Shown: positions 24,552 to 32,921 of the stretch, one piece after another | Position numbering within the stretch: position 1 is the stretch's first letter | How the letters are laid out: each line of letters starts with the position of its first letter | Assembly: GCA_014382585.1 (NCBI GenBank) | Contig: JACNJL010000037.1 | Location: 33,718 to 97,717, forward strand | DNA: 64,000 bases | Origin: Limisphaerales bacterium | Lineage (GTDB): Bacteria; Verrucomicrobiota; Verrucomicrobiia; Limisphaerales; UBA1100 | Direction of reading: 5' to 3' | Program-made: the position numbers and the translations under genes | The notes under the pieces: generated by a model | What the model saw: only the letters and a program-made list of their open reading frames with translations | The model's database searches: none | What the model was told of the DNA's origin: nothing

Positions 24552-26609
24552 TCAGTCCCTGCGCTTGGGCGCGGCGGCGGGCCGATTCACAAACGGCGCG
24601 CTTTGCACGACCTCGTGCAGGACGGTTTGCAGGCGGTAGCCATCGGTCACCGTGCGGTCGGTAATGCGGTCGATGGCGGGGGTGTCCGCCGGCGTGAGCG
24701 CGCGGCCAAGGGCGTAGGAAAGCGTGTGCTCGGCAAAGGCCCGAGTGAAGCGGTTCTTCTCGGCCAGAATGGCGTCTTTGAATTCCACGATGTTCTTGAA
24801 TTCATGTTTGCGGAACAGTTTGCCGGAGGCATCGACCTCGCGACCGTTTTCGTAGGTGTTCCGCCAGCGACCGACCGGATCGAAATTCTCCAGAGCAAAG
24901 CCCAGCGGATCGAGCGTGGTGTGGCACGCGGCGCAATCGGCGCGTTCACGATGCACGGCAAACCGTTCGCGCACGGTGAGATTTTTCTCGGCGGGCTTGG
25001 GCTTCTCCAGCGGCGGCACATCGGCCGGAGGCGGTTCGGGGGGCGCATTAAAGATCACGCCGGCCACCCACGCGCCGCGCGTGATCGGCTTGGTCTCGTG
25101 CGGACCGGAATTCATCGTGAGCACGGCCGCGCTGGTGATCACCCCGCCCTGCCGCCGATCAGTCACCGGCTGGCGTTTGAACTGCAGGGTTACCGGTCCG
25201 CCCAACCGGCCGGACTCCGCATCGCCATACCATTTGCGCAAGCGCCCGGAGCGGTAGCTGTAATCCGAATCAATGAATTCCAGAATCGACCGGTTCTCGA
25301 TCAACACGGTTTCGAAGAGCAACAGCGGCTCCATCATCATGTCCATCGTGGTCCGGTAATCGGGTGGGGCATAATAGAAATCCGGATACAACTGCTTATC
25401 CGGCACGGCCGAAATGATCCGGTCCAACTGCAGCCACTGCGCCGGGAAGCTGTCGCAAAACCGCTTGAGTTTCGGGTCAGCCAACAGACGGTTCACCTGC
25501 GCGCGCAGCACGGCCGGCCGGCTCAAGGAACCGTCGCCCGCCAGCCGCAACAGTTCGTCATCCGGAATGCTGCCCCAAAACAGGAACGACAAACGCGACG
25601 CCAGATCGTAGCCGTCCAGCGGTTCCGCGCCCTTGCTCGTCGCCGGTTGATCGTACAGGTACAGGAAGCGCGGCGAGGTAAGCACGGCCGACGACGCCTC
25701 TTTCATCGCGTCCGTAAACTCCACGCCCGCATCCAGCTGCGCGTGCACGTGTTTCGTGTAGCGATCCAGCAAGGCCCGCGGTACCGGCCGGCGAAAGGCC
25801 TTGGTCATGAACGGCTCCAAGCGCGCGCGCACCACCGCCTTGGCATCGCCCGTGGCCGGTGGCAGGAAAAACGTCTGCCAAATACCCACCGTGCGCCCGT
25901 CGAAATTCTGGCTCTGCACAATGCGCCGGCTCAGTTTGAAAAAGGCTTCCAACAAAAACGGCGAGAGCGACAGATGATCGCCGCGGTTGTCGAACCCATG
26001 CTCCGCGCGCGGATCCTGCGGGAACGGCCCCACCCCCGCCAGTCGCGGCTCAATGAGGCCCGATTTGCCCAACGGCCGGCTGCTCACCGTCACCACCTCC
26101 GGCATCTTCCGCTCCGGCCCGTTCAGTGCCTTGGCGAAATAGCCCGAGCGATCGCGCATCATTTTTTCCGGCAAGGGAAACACCGACACCTTCAGCCCGA
26201 GCAAATCCTGCACCGCGTTGTTGTACTGCAGCCGGTTCATCCGGCGGATCGGCGTGGGCGCAAAGCCTTCGGATTTGGCCAACGCCGCGCGCAGCAACCC
26301 GCGCAATTCGCCCACCACCGCCGCGCGCGCGGCCGGGGCCAACGCCGGCTTCGGTTCCGGCGGCATCTCGCGCGTCTCCAGCACCTCGATGAGTGTCTCC
26401 AGCCGATCCAGATCCGTCGTCAACGCCGCCAGCGAATCCAACTTCAGCAAATTCAGCTTCCCCTTCACCTTGCCCCCCTTGCCGTGACACTCCACACAGC
26501 GTTGCTGAAACATCGCCAGCGCAGTGTCGCCATCAAACGCGTGGGTGTTCCAAAAGCAACCGGTCATCGACAGGATTACGGTTGCCAAAATGTTTCGATG
26601 GGATTGCAT
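24552..26609 (-). CDS. DUF1592/DUF1588/DUF1585/DUF1587/DUF1595 cytochrome-like protein
   Basis: A 685-residue exported protein of the PSD/PSCyt3 group. A cytochrome-like CVECH motif lies near residue 38. DUF1587-type segment RRMNRLQYNNAVQDLLGL follows, then DUF1595/DUF1592 (FRRPVPRALLDRYTKHV, FLYLYDQPA, LASRLSFLFWGSIPDDEL) and DUF1588 with a second haem-like motif [22 protein letters not shown]1585 closes the protein (AEHTLSYALGRAL). Haem attachment is inferred from the motifs. The start is uncertain: ATG 26609 gives a good signal peptide, ATG 26639 is also possible. First gene of the four-gene operon, and it diverges from the secreted unknown at 26758. Confidence 0.9.
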   Translation of the reverse strand: MQSHRNILATVILSMTGCFWNTHAFDGDTALAMFQQRCVECHGKGGKVKGKLNLLKLDSLAALTTDLDRLETLIEVLETREMPPEPKPALAPAARAAVVGELRGLLRAALAKSEGFAPTPIRRMNRLQYNNAVQDLLGLKVSVFPLPEKMMRDRSGYFAKALNGPERKMPEVVTVSSRPLGKSGLIEPRLAGVGPFPQDPRAEHGFDNRGDHLSLSPFLLEAFFKLSRRIVQSQNFDGRTVGIWQTFFLPPATGDAKAVVRARLEPFMTKAFRRPVPRALLDRYTKHVHAQLDAGVEFTDAMKEASSAVLTSPRFLYLYDQPATSKGAEPLDGYDLASRLSFLFWGSIPDDELLRLAGDGSLSRPAVLRAQVNRLLADPKLKRFCDSFPAQWLQLDRIISAVPDKQLYPDFYYAPPDYRTTMDMMMEPLLLFETVLIENRSILEFIDSDYSYRSGRLRKWYGDAESGRLGGPVTLQFKRQPVTDRRQGGVITSAAVLTMNSGPHETKPITRGAWVAGVIFNAPPEPPPADVPPLEKPKPAEKNLTVRERFAVHRERADCAACHTTLDPLGFALENFDPVGRWRNTYENGREVDASGKLFRKHEFKNIVEFKDAILAEKNRFTRAFAEHTLSYALGRALTPADTPAIDRITDRTVTDGYRLQTVLHEVVQSAPFVNRPAAAPKRRD

Positions 26610-26757
26610 GGTTTGCGCGTTTTGGATTCTCAAATTCATTCCACTATTCAAATGAACGATTGGAATCGATGAATTTCATTTCGCCTGCGCGGGTCGAAAT
26701 TGTACGTGGGCGATATGAGACTTGTCACGCTTTTGGCCCGCGCGTATCGTTTCATTT

Positions 26758-27891
26758 ATGAACCGTCGCATACAACACTGGCTCGTTGCGGCACTCCTCT
26801 TGGGGAGTGTTGGCGTGAGTTGGGCGTGCACTGTGCCGGTGTTTCGGTTTGCCCTCGAACAATGGCCGCCGGATCAGTTTGAGGTGGTGTTGTTTCACGA
26901 GGGGGCGTTGACCACTGCGCAGGCTGCGTTGCTGGAAAAAATTCAGCCAAAGAAAACCGAAAACACCACAGTCCCGAATATCCGCATTCATCAGGTGGAC
27001 CTTAAGGGCCAGCCCGATGCGCGTTGGGTGAGCTGGTGGGAGAAAAATAAACCGGCCGAGGCGACCGGCCCGCGACTGGTGATATTTTATCCGGCCAGCA
27101 CAATGATAATGACGCCCGTGTGGTCGGGAGAGTTTAAGGCGGATTTAGTGAGCAACGCGCTGCAATCACCCGCACGCAAAAAAGTGGCCGCGCAACTTGA
27201 GGCCGGCGATAGCGCCGTGTGGGTGCTCGTGGAATGCGGCGATCAAGAAAAAGATGCCGCCGCAAAAAAACTTCTGGAAACGCGCCTCCAAATCATGGCC
27301 CAAAAATTGAAACTGCCCGAGGTGAAAGCGCAGGACATTCAATCCGGCTACCTTTCCATCCGGCCGGAAGATTTGAAGCTCAGTTTTTCAGTCGTCACCC
27401 TGCGCGCTGGTGACACCGCTGAAGACGCCTTTCGCGAAACTCTTCTCAACAGCGAGGAAGACCTCAAGGAACTGAGCCATGAACCGATGGGCTTCCCCAT
27501 CTTTGGCCGCGGCCGCGCGTTGCCCGCGCTCGTCGGCAAAGGCATCAACGCCCAAATGATCGACGAAGCCAGCGCCTTCCTCTCCGGCCCCTGCTCCTGC
27601 CAAGTGAAACGCCAAAACCCCGGCTTCGATTTACTGACCTCCGTCGATTGGGATCAACTTTTAGAAAACCAAATCCGCGCCTACGACGACCGCGCCCAAG
27701 CCAACATTTCCGTGGAAACGCCCCCGCCCAATTCCCCCAACCCGAAACCCGAAGCCGCTGGCGATCCTCAAGATTCCAAAACACCCGTTACCCCCTCGCG
27801 CCCCTTCCTCGGGTTAATCCCCCTCATCGGCCTCCCCATCCTCATCGCCGGAGGGTTAATCGTCTTCCTCGGCAGACAACCCGGCGACTAA
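26758..27891 (+). CDS. Secreted or membrane-anchored hypothetical protein
   Basis: A 377-residue protein I do not recognise. Residues 1-24 are a signal peptide (WLVAALLLGSVGVSWA). The body contains a thioredoxin-like-looking stretch but no CxxC active site; CSCQ occurs near residue 278. A proline-rich linker (about 315-350) precedes a C-terminal membrane helix GLIPLIGLPILIAGGLIVFLG, so the protein is probably anchored with its bulk in the periplasm. The ATG at 26758 was chosen for the signal peptide; the frame opens at 26722. It diverges from the DUF1592 operon, with a 148-base shared promoter region. Confidence 0.75.
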   Translation: MNRRIQHWLVAALLLGSVGVSWACTVPVFRFALEQWPPDQFEVVLFHEGALTTAQAALLEKIQPKKTENTTVPNIRIHQVDLKGQPDARWVSWWEKNKPAEATGPRLVIFYPASTMIMTPVWSGEFKADLVSNALQSPARKKVAAQLEAGDSAVWVLVECGDQEKDAAAKKLLETRLQIMAQKLKLPEVKAQDIQSGYLSIRPEDLKLSFSVVTLRAGDTAEDAFRETLLNSEEDLKELSHEPMGFPIFGRGRALPALVGKGINAQMIDEASAFLSGPCSCQVKRQNPGFDLLTSVDWDQLLENQIRAYDDRAQANISVETPPPNSPNPKPEAAGDPQDSKTPVTPSRPFLGLIPLIGLPILIAGGLIVFLGRQPGD

Positions 27892-27929
27892 CCTCCAAGA
27901 ATTCCCCCTTCAAAAATCTTGGCGTCTTT

Positions 27930-27969
27930 GAGGCTCAGCCGTTGAAATTGAGGCTCAGCCGTTGAAATT
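27930..27969 (+). repeat. 20-bp perfect tandem duplication
   Basis: The unit GAGGCTCAGCCGTTGAAATT occurs twice back to back (27930-27949 and 27950-27969) in the gap before an antitoxin gene. It looks like a recent slippage duplication. Only two units are present, so it is not a CRISPR or iteron array. Confidence 0.95.
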
Positions 27970-28011
27970 TTTCCAACAAACCCAAATATCCGATTTTTCA
28001 CCAAAAACAAG

Positions 28012-28040
28012 TTGACCAGACTTGGTCTGACCAATATATT
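28012..28040 (+). promoter_or_regulatory. Antitoxin promoter and operator, leaderless
   Basis: A near-consensus sigma-70 promoter: TTGACC (28012-28017), 17-base spacer, TATATT (28035-28040). The expected transcription start, seven bases on, is the A of the antitoxin ATG at 28047, so the mRNA would be leaderless. Three alternating GACCA/TGGTC half-sites fill the promoter, including a palindrome TTGGTC T GACCAA at 28022-28034, a likely autorepression site for the Phd-type antitoxin. Confidence 0.75.
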
Positions 28041-28046
28041 TTGAAC

Positions 28047-28328
28047 ATGGAAATCACCAACGTGCAGCAGGCAAAGACGCATTTGTCGCGGCTTCTTGAG
28101 GAAGTGCAGGCGGGCAAGGAAGTCGTCATTGGCAAAGCCGGCAAGCCCATCGCCAAGCTCGTGCCCATCGAGCGCGATACCTCCCCACGTGAGCTCGGGG
28201 GTTGGGAAGGCAAGGTGTGGATGGCCGATGATTTTGACACGCTGCCGCCCGAGGTGCTCAAGCAGTTTTACGAGGGCGGTCCCAATGATCCGCTGAATAT
28301 CTATTTCAAAAAGCCGCCCACCAAATGA
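28047..28328 (+). CDS. Phd/YefM-family antitoxin
   Basis: A 93-residue antitoxin. The N-terminal Phd/YefM DNA-binding fold is clear: MEITNVQQAKTHLSRLLEEVQAGKEVVIGKAGKPIAKLVPI. The C-terminal tail (WMADDFDTLPPEVLKQFY) would wrap the PIN toxin and block its active site. Its stop overlaps the toxin start (ATGA). No ribosome-binding site precedes the ATG, in keeping with a leaderless transcript from the promoter at 28012-28040. A TTG six bases upstream (28041) is a less likely start. Confidence 0.9.
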   Translation: MEITNVQQAKTHLSRLLEEVQAGKEVVIGKAGKPIAKLVPIERDTSPRELGGWEGKVWMADDFDTLPPEVLKQFYEGGPNDPLNIYFKKPPTK

Positions 28329-28702
28329 ATCTGCTGCTCGACACGCACACGCTCATTTGGTGTTTCACCAACCCCGACGAGTTGCGGGCAGACACGCGCG
28401 AGGCCATTCGCGATGGCGCGAACCAAGTTTACGTCAGCGCCGCCTCCACTCACGAGATGGCCATCAAGTGCGCGCTGGGCAAACTCGAAATGCCGCCCAA
28501 CCTCGACGCGCTCATGCAACGCAGCCGCTTTCAGGAACTCTCCGTGACCATTGCCCAAACCCTAGAGCTCGCCACCCTCCCTCTCATCCACAACGGCCCC
28601 TTCGACCGACTCCTTGCCGCCCAAGCCAAGCACGAAGGCTTTACCCTCGTCACCCGCGACCGCGACTTACTGGAATACCCCATCAAGACGATGGTGGCGT
28701 AA
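28325..28702 (+). CDS. PIN-domain toxin (VapC-like ribonuclease)
   Basis: A 125-residue PIN-domain RNase toxin. The acidic catalytic residues are visible: D6 (LLLDTHTLIW), E44 (STHEMAIK), D94 (PFDRLLAAQA) and D112 (TRDRDLL). The length is normal for the family. It is translated after its antitoxin through a four-base overlap. VapC toxins cut tRNA, rRNA or mRNA; the target is unknown. It converges on an oxidoreductase gene with an eleven-base gap. Confidence 0.92.
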   Translation: MNLLLDTHTLIWCFTNPDELRADTREAIRDGANQVYVSAASTHEMAIKCALGKLEMPPNLDALMQRSRFQELSVTIAQTLELATLPLIHNGPFDRLLAAQAKHEGFTLVTRDRDLLEYPIKTMVA

Positions 28703-28713
28703 ATAAACTAAGC

Positions 28714-29823
28714 TTAAAGTTCCACCCGTGCGCCGTCTTGTTTGGCAGACTCGAGACAGGCCATCATAACCTGTTGGGTTTGCAGGGTGATCTCGCCCCA
28801 CTTGGGATCAGTCTCACCGCTGAGGACAAGGTCGCCGAAGTTTCGGAAGAGATTGGCTTCCTGCGCGGTTGGATGGGCATTGGCGTGCTCCTTGACGGAC
28901 ACAACGCGGTCGCGCTGTTCCATGTTGAAATCGCACACGTGCTGATTGCTCTCGGTGTTGCTTACGGTGTACTTCGCCTCGGAGCCAAAGAATGGCACCA
29001 CGAAATCATCCACCCGCAGTGTGCCGTCCGTGCCGCACACGTGGGCCCATTGCTGATTGGCGGTGATGAAAGAGCAGTAGTAGCTAGCTGTGACGTCGTT
29101 CTCATAGAAGAGTTCGCCGGAAAATTCCACAGGCACCTGATCGGGGCTATCGCCACGCGCGGCACCACGGATCATGCGACCGCTCACGGCCTTGGGCATG
29201 GCGTATTCCATGGTCCATAGATTAAACCGGATGTTGTACCAACCGAGATCGCCCAAGCAACCGAGCGGCTCGAGATCGCTGTGCATGCGGATGTTGCCGG
29301 AGACAAAATCGTCGCCGCCATTAAAGCTGAACGCCGAATGAATGCGGCGCACCTTGCCGATGCTGCCGTCGGTCAATGTCTCGCGCAGCGCATCCAGCCG
29401 TTTGCTATGCATGAACATCACGCCGTCCATGAACTGCACACCGGCATCGTTGCAGGCGGCGAGTTGCGCCTCAGTCTCGGCCACATCGATGCCGCAGGGT
29501 TTCTCGCACATCACGTGCTTGCCGGCTTGCGCGGCCTTGATCACCCATTCGGACCGCACGCCGGTGGGCAGCGGAATATACACGGCGTCAATGTCGTCGC
29601 GTGCGAGCAGAGCGTCGTAGCCTTCCACCGCCTCGGCGCCATTGGCTGATGATGGCATCGGAACATGCGCGGAGCATTCATCGATCCAAGCCTGCGCCTT
29701 AGCTTTATCTCGGCTGGCCACGGCCACAATCTCGCCATTGCCGGACAATGCAACCGATTGCCAGTTTTTCATCCCGATCCAGGCGGCACTCAGGAAACCC
29801 CAACGACATTTTTTCTCGCTCAT
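28714..29823 (-). CDS. Gfo/Idh/MocA-family oxidoreductase (cytoplasmic)
   Basis: A 369-residue NAD(P)-dependent sugar oxidoreductase. The N-terminal Rossmann domain reads RWGFLSAAWIGMKNW...VAVASRD, and the family EKP motif is in VMCEKPCGIDVAE. The C-terminal alpha/beta domain begins near residue 130 (FMDGVMFMHSKRL). There is no signal peptide, unlike the paralogue at 34153. Substrates are typically inositols, glucose or their derivatives; not predictable here. An SDR gene lies upstream on the same strand, 59 bases away. Confidence 0.9.
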   Translation of the reverse strand: MSEKKCRWGFLSAAWIGMKNWQSVALSGNGEIVAVASRDKAKAQAWIDECSAHVPMPSSANGAEAVEGYDALLARDDIDAVYIPLPTGVRSEWVIKAAQAGKHVMCEKPCGIDVAETEAQLAACNDAGVQFMDGVMFMHSKRLDALRETLTDGSIGKVRRIHSAFSFNGGDDFVSGNIRMHSDLEPLGCLGDLGWYNIRFNLWTMEYAMPKAVSGRMIRGAARGDSPDQVPVEFSGELFYENDVTASYYCSFITANQQWAHVCGTDGTLRVDDFVVPFFGSEAKYTVSNTESNQHVCDFNMEQRDRVVSVKEHANAHPTAQEANLFRNFGDLVLSGETDPKWGEITLQTQQVMMACLESAKQDGARVEL

Positions 29824-29882
29824 AATAAAAGTAAATCGGCGGCAACTCTCCCTGTGAGAAGCGGGTTTGGCAAGTGATTTGG

Positions 29883-30674
29883 CTAGGCATGCATCACTTG
29901 GCCGCCGTCGATGTTAATTGTTTGGCCGGTGATATTGTGGGCGTGGGGCGAGGCGAGATAGGCGGCCATGGCGCCAAATTCGGTTGGTTGCTGCCAGCGA
30001 CCGAGGGGCGCGATAGTCTTGATCTTGGCCGCGGCCCAGTCCTCGTAGCTCTGGCGCTCGTCCTCGGGCAGTTGCTCCTGGCCGGCGGCCCAGACCGATT
30101 CATTGAGCGGCGTTTTCACCATGCCGGGCGAGAGGCAATTGGCGCGCACGTTGAAAGGCGCCAAATCCTTGGCCATGACTTGCATGAAATTGATGACCGC
30201 CGCCTTGGTCGCGCTATAGGGCGGATCGGTGGGCGATCCAGTCTGGGCGGCCACCGAGGTGAGAAATAGAAATGTCCCCTCGCCCGCCGCGCGCAGGCCC
30301 GGTGCAAACGCGTGTGCCGTGTGCACCATGCCCATGATATTCACCTCCAGCACCCGCGGCCAATCCGCCGGTTCGAGGTTCCAAAATGGAAATCCAAACT
30401 TGCCCGAGCCGATACCGGCCGCGCAGATCACATGCCGCACGCCGCCGAGGGTTTCTTCAAACTGCGCCGCGGCGGATTGCACGCTTTCGGCATCGGCAAT
30501 ATCGCCCACCACATAGTCCACCTCCAACTCCGCCGGCCAGTCGCTGCCGCGCTCGCTGCGATCAAACACGCCCACGCGCGCGCCTTCCGCCGCAAACGCC
30601 GCGGCAATCGCGCGCCCAATCCCGCTGCCGCCGCCGAGCACCACCACACCTTGGTCTGTGAGTTGGAGATTCAT
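29883..30674 (-). CDS. Short-chain dehydrogenase/reductase
   Basis: A 263-residue classical SDR. The cofactor motif is VVLGGGSGIGRA, the catalytic serine lies in FLTSVAAQTG and the Tyr-x3-Lys in PPYSATKAAV. The C-terminal ITGQTINIDGGQVM segment is typical. The ATG at 30674 overlaps the stop of the PIN toxin gene by one base. The longer frame to 30800 lies inside the toxin gene and is not used. It probably oxidises a polyol or ketosugar, in keeping with the Gfo/Idh/MocA gene next to it, but the substrate is unknown. Confidence 0.9.
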   Translation of the reverse strand: MNLQLTDQGVVVLGGGSGIGRAIAAAFAAEGARVGVFDRSERGSDWPAELEVDYVVGDIADAESVQSAAAQFEETLGGVRHVICAAGIGSGKFGFPFWNLEPADWPRVLEVNIMGMVHTAHAFAPGLRAAGEGTFLFLTSVAAQTGSPTDPPYSATKAAVINFMQVMAKDLAPFNVRANCLSPGMVKTPLNESVWAAGQEQLPEDERQSYEDWAAAKIKTIAPLGRWQQPTEFGAMAAYLASPHAHNITGQTINIDGGQVMHA

Positions 30675-31108
30675 TATTCGGTTACGAGGTTTAATCCGGC
30701 CGCCGATGCCATGGCGGCTTGGCGATGATCGAAAGTACAAAACTCGTCCGCGCCCAAGGCCACCGCCGTGGCCACGTGCAGCACATCCAGCGTGCGGCAA
30801 AGCGTTTCGGAAGCATGCGCGGCGGTCAATGTTTCAGCACGATCAAATGTCTCGTTCCATTGAACGACCGGTTGAGTGAATACCGCCGATTGCAAATCGC
30901 TTTCCAGAATGGCGATCAATTGCGCACATTCGCCCTGAGAGAGTTCGCCGCGACCGCATTTTTGTTGAAATGCCCCTCGTATCTCCACGCCGTGCAAGCG
31001 CGTGAAAGGTGGCGAAGTCTGGGCATCACGAAAGAGCCGGATCGCAGTGGTGGTTTGCGGCTCGGACAGGTAAAGCTTCAGCAACACGCTGGAATCGAAA
31101 TAGCGCAT
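30674..31108 (-). CDS. PIN-domain toxin
   Basis: A 144-residue PIN-domain ribonuclease. D5 (MRYFDSSVLLKLYL), E42 (HGVEIRGAF), an aspartate in TLDVLHVATA and another in FCTFDHRQ form the acidic active site. The layout matches VapC toxins of the group whose antitoxins are short and poorly conserved. The ATG at 31108 overlaps the antitoxin stop (TGATG); a GTG at 31111 is the alternative. Its stop overlaps the SDR start by one base, so the SDR may be translated with the module. Confidence 0.88.
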   Translation of the reverse strand: MRYFDSSVLLKLYLSEPQTTTAIRLFRDAQTSPPFTRLHGVEIRGAFQQKCGRGELSQGECAQLIAILESDLQSAVFTQPVVQWNETFDRAETLTAAHASETLCRTLDVLHVATAVALGADEFCTFDHRQAAMASAAGLNLVTE

Positions 31109-31329
31109 CACGCCCGCTCGGCACGGAGGTCATCCAAAGTGGCCTGTGAATCAGCCAGCACGCGCCCGCCAAACACGGCCTTTTGCCGCGCCAGAAAATC
31201 CGGCATCTCACGCGGCTGCCGGGAGGCAGACGAATCGTCATGGATAGCGCGCAGGAAACCATGTACTTGTTCCACCACCGAATCCGGCGCGGCCTCAAGT
31301 TCGGCCATTATTTTCTCTCGCGCTGTCAT
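31108..31329 (-). CDS. Putative antitoxin of the PIN toxin
   Basis: A 73-residue small acidic protein encoded immediately before a PIN toxin. The sequence (MTAREKIMAELEAAPDSVVEQVHGFLRA, then LARQKAVFGGRVLADSQATLDDLRAERA) looks like a short helical antitoxin of the kind paired with VapC toxins; position and size are the main evidence. A GTG at 31335 is possible, but ATG 31329 is preferred. A promoter-like pair, TTGCTA (31359-31364) and TAGCTT (31336-31341) with 17-base spacing, ends six bases before the ATG. Confidence 0.75.
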   Translation of the reverse strand: MTAREKIMAELEAAPDSVVEQVHGFLRAIHDDSSASRQPREMPDFLARQKAVFGGRVLADSQATLDDLRAERA

Positions 31330-31335
31330 GTTCAC

Positions 31336-31364
31336 AAGCTATCGCATTTTGTTCAGGCTAGCAA
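31336..31364 (-). promoter_or_regulatory. Weak promoter of the antitoxin/PIN module
   Basis: On the minus strand TTGCTA and TAGCTT are spaced by 17 bases. The transcription start predicted from this spacing falls on the antitoxin ATG at 31329. The hexamers match consensus only moderately, so the call rests partly on the identical geometry of the promoters at 28012 and 42276. GTTCA...GCTA occurs twice as a direct repeat across the region (31330 and 31351, plus strand). Confidence 0.4.
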
Positions 31365-31375
31365 GGGCCGCGGCA

Positions 31376-31792
31376 TCACGCTTCCGGCTGCAGGCCGCTA
31401 TGTTCGATGAGTTGCGTGCGCAGGGTTTCGAGTTCGGATTCGGTGTACGCCGGGCCTTCGGGCAGGTTCCCCCAAACCGGTTGGGGCCAGCAGGCGTCTT
31501 CGGGGGTGCGACCCACGATGTGCAGGTGCAGTTGCGGCACGAGATTGCCGATGGCGCCGAAGTTGATCTTGGGCACTTGGCGTTCGGTTTTCAGGTAGGC
31601 GGAGATGGTGCGGCAATCGGCCATGGCTTGCGTATGCTGCGCTTCGGGTAGATCGAATAGGTCCACGACATCGGTTTCGGGTACGAGGATGAACCAAGTC
31701 ACCGCCGCATTGCGATGCAGCAGCAAGGGGCCACTTGGCAGACGGCCGAGCGTGTGGCAGTCGGCTTGGAGTTGGGAATGCAGCGTGAACAC
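31376..31792 (-). CDS. HIT-family nucleotide hydrolase
   Basis: A 138-residue histidine-triad protein. The family motif is QLHLHIVGR near residue 96, followed by DACWPQPVWG, matching a group of proteobacterial-type HIT proteins that cleave dinucleoside polyphosphates or AMP conjugates. The first histidine position of the triad is Q, as in that group. The start is probably GTG at 31792, since the domain (VFTLHSQLQADCHTLGRLPSG) begins there; the frame opens at 31957 but overlaps the divergent gene. It lies head to head with the isomerase gene at 31860. Confidence 0.85.
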   Translation of the reverse strand: MFTLHSQLQADCHTLGRLPSGPLLLHRNAAVTWFILVPETDVVDLFDLPEAQHTQAMADCRTISAYLKTERQVPKINFGAIGNLVPQLHLHIVGRTPEDACWPQPVWGNLPEGPAYTESELETLRTQLIEHSGLQPEA

Positions 31793-31859
31793 GGGTTGGT
31801 TGTACCGCGCGCACGCACACTTGCCAAGGGGGCGACCAGCAGGGAGGATGGCGGCCGTG

Positions 31860-32921
31860 ATGGATCGACGGACATTTTTGGCAGGCACCACGGCCGCACT
31901 GGCGGTGGGAGCGGCGGCCAAACGGTTTTCCTTTGCCCGCCGGCTGGGGGTTTCCACGGCGTCCTACGCGATCCGAAACCGGTTCAGTCGCGCAGCCCAA
32001 CCGCCGGCCGGGGTGGCGAGCTTCGCTGGGCCGGTAGCGTTCTTGGAGCACTGTCATCGACTGCAAACGGTGGGCGTGCAAATCGGGGTGCGCGGCTGGG
32101 GGAACGACGGATTGGGCAAAAAACTGCGCGCGCGGGCCGAAGCGTTGGGAATGTTTCTGGAAGGGCAAGTGAGCCTACCACGGTCGGAGGCGGATACAGA
32201 ACGTTTTGCAGCCGAACTGGCGGCGGCCAAGGAAGCGGGCGTATCAATCCTGCGCACGGTGATGCTCGGTGGGCGGCGTTATGAGAATTTTAATTCGGCC
32301 GCGGACTGGGCGGCGTTTCGCAAGAGCAGTTGGCAACGCTTGGTTTGGGCGGAGCCGATTGCCAAAAAGCATGCCGTGAAGGTGGCGTTGGAGAATCATA
32401 AGGACTGGCGTATCGACGAGATGCTCGCGATTCTAAAACGCATTTCCAGCGAGCACGTGGGGGTGAATCTCGATACCGGCAACAACCTCGCGCTTCTGGA
32501 GGATCCGCATGCCGTGGTGGAAGCACTCGCGCCGCACACGCTCACCACGCACCTCAAGGACATGGCCGTGCAGGAATACGATCGCGGCTTCCTCTTGTCA
32601 GAGGTACCGTTGGGCGATGGTTTTCTGGATTTAAAACGCATCGTGGCCACGTGCGAAAAAGCCAATCCGCGCGTGCGCCATAATCTCGAGATGATTACTC
32701 GCAACCCGCTCAAGATCCCCTGCCTCACGGAGCGTTATTGGAAAACGTTTGGCGGCCGATCGGCACCGGTTCTGATGGCTGCGCTGGATCGGGTGCGGTC
32801 CCACAAACCCAAGGCCCCGCTGCCGAGTATCGCAGGCAAGACCCCGGCCGAACAGGTCGCGTACGAGGAGGCCCATAACGCCAAATCGGTCGCCTACGCA
32901 CACACGCAATTGAAAATTTAA
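31860..32921 (+). CDS. Sugar phosphate isomerase/epimerase family protein
   Basis: A 353-residue TIM-barrel protein of the xylose-isomerase-like superfamily. The N-terminus MDRRTFLAGTTAALAVGAAA resembles a Tat signal, so it may act in the periplasm. Metal-binding barrel segments are visible: VALENHKDWRIDEM, GVNLDTGNN and TTHLKDMAV. An upstream GGAGG lies 12 bases before ATG 31860; ATG 31848 is directly at that site and less plausible. First gene of a plus-strand operon with a PQQ-propeller protein, Gfo/Idh/MocA oxidoreductase, NHL-propeller protein and SDR. Confidence 0.88.
   Translation: MDRRTFLAGTTAALAVGAAAKRFSFARRLGVSTASYAIRNRFSRAAQPPAGVASFAGPVAFLEHCHRLQTVGVQIGVRGWGNDGLGKKLRARAEALGMFLEGQVSLPRSEADTERFAAELAAAKEAGVSILRTVMLGGRRYENFNSAADWAAFRKSSWQRLVWAEPIAKKHAVKVALENHKDWRIDEMLAILKRISSEHVGVNLDTGNNLALLEDPHAVVEALAPHTLTTHLKDMAVQEYDRGFLLSEVPLGDGFLDLKRIVATCEKANPRVRHNLEMITRNPLKIPCLTERYWKTFGGRSAPVLMAALDRVRSHKPKAPLPSIAGKTPAEQVAYEEAHNAKSVAYAHTQLKI

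Noticed and set aside
23637..26672. A 1011-codon open frame on the plus strand opposite the DUF1592/DUF1553 genes
   Set aside because: Its translation is arginine/histidine-rich with no recognisable domain; it mirrors two strongly supported minus-strand genes.
27930..27969. Possible CRISPR or iteron array
   Set aside because: Only two contiguous 20-base units and no spacers.
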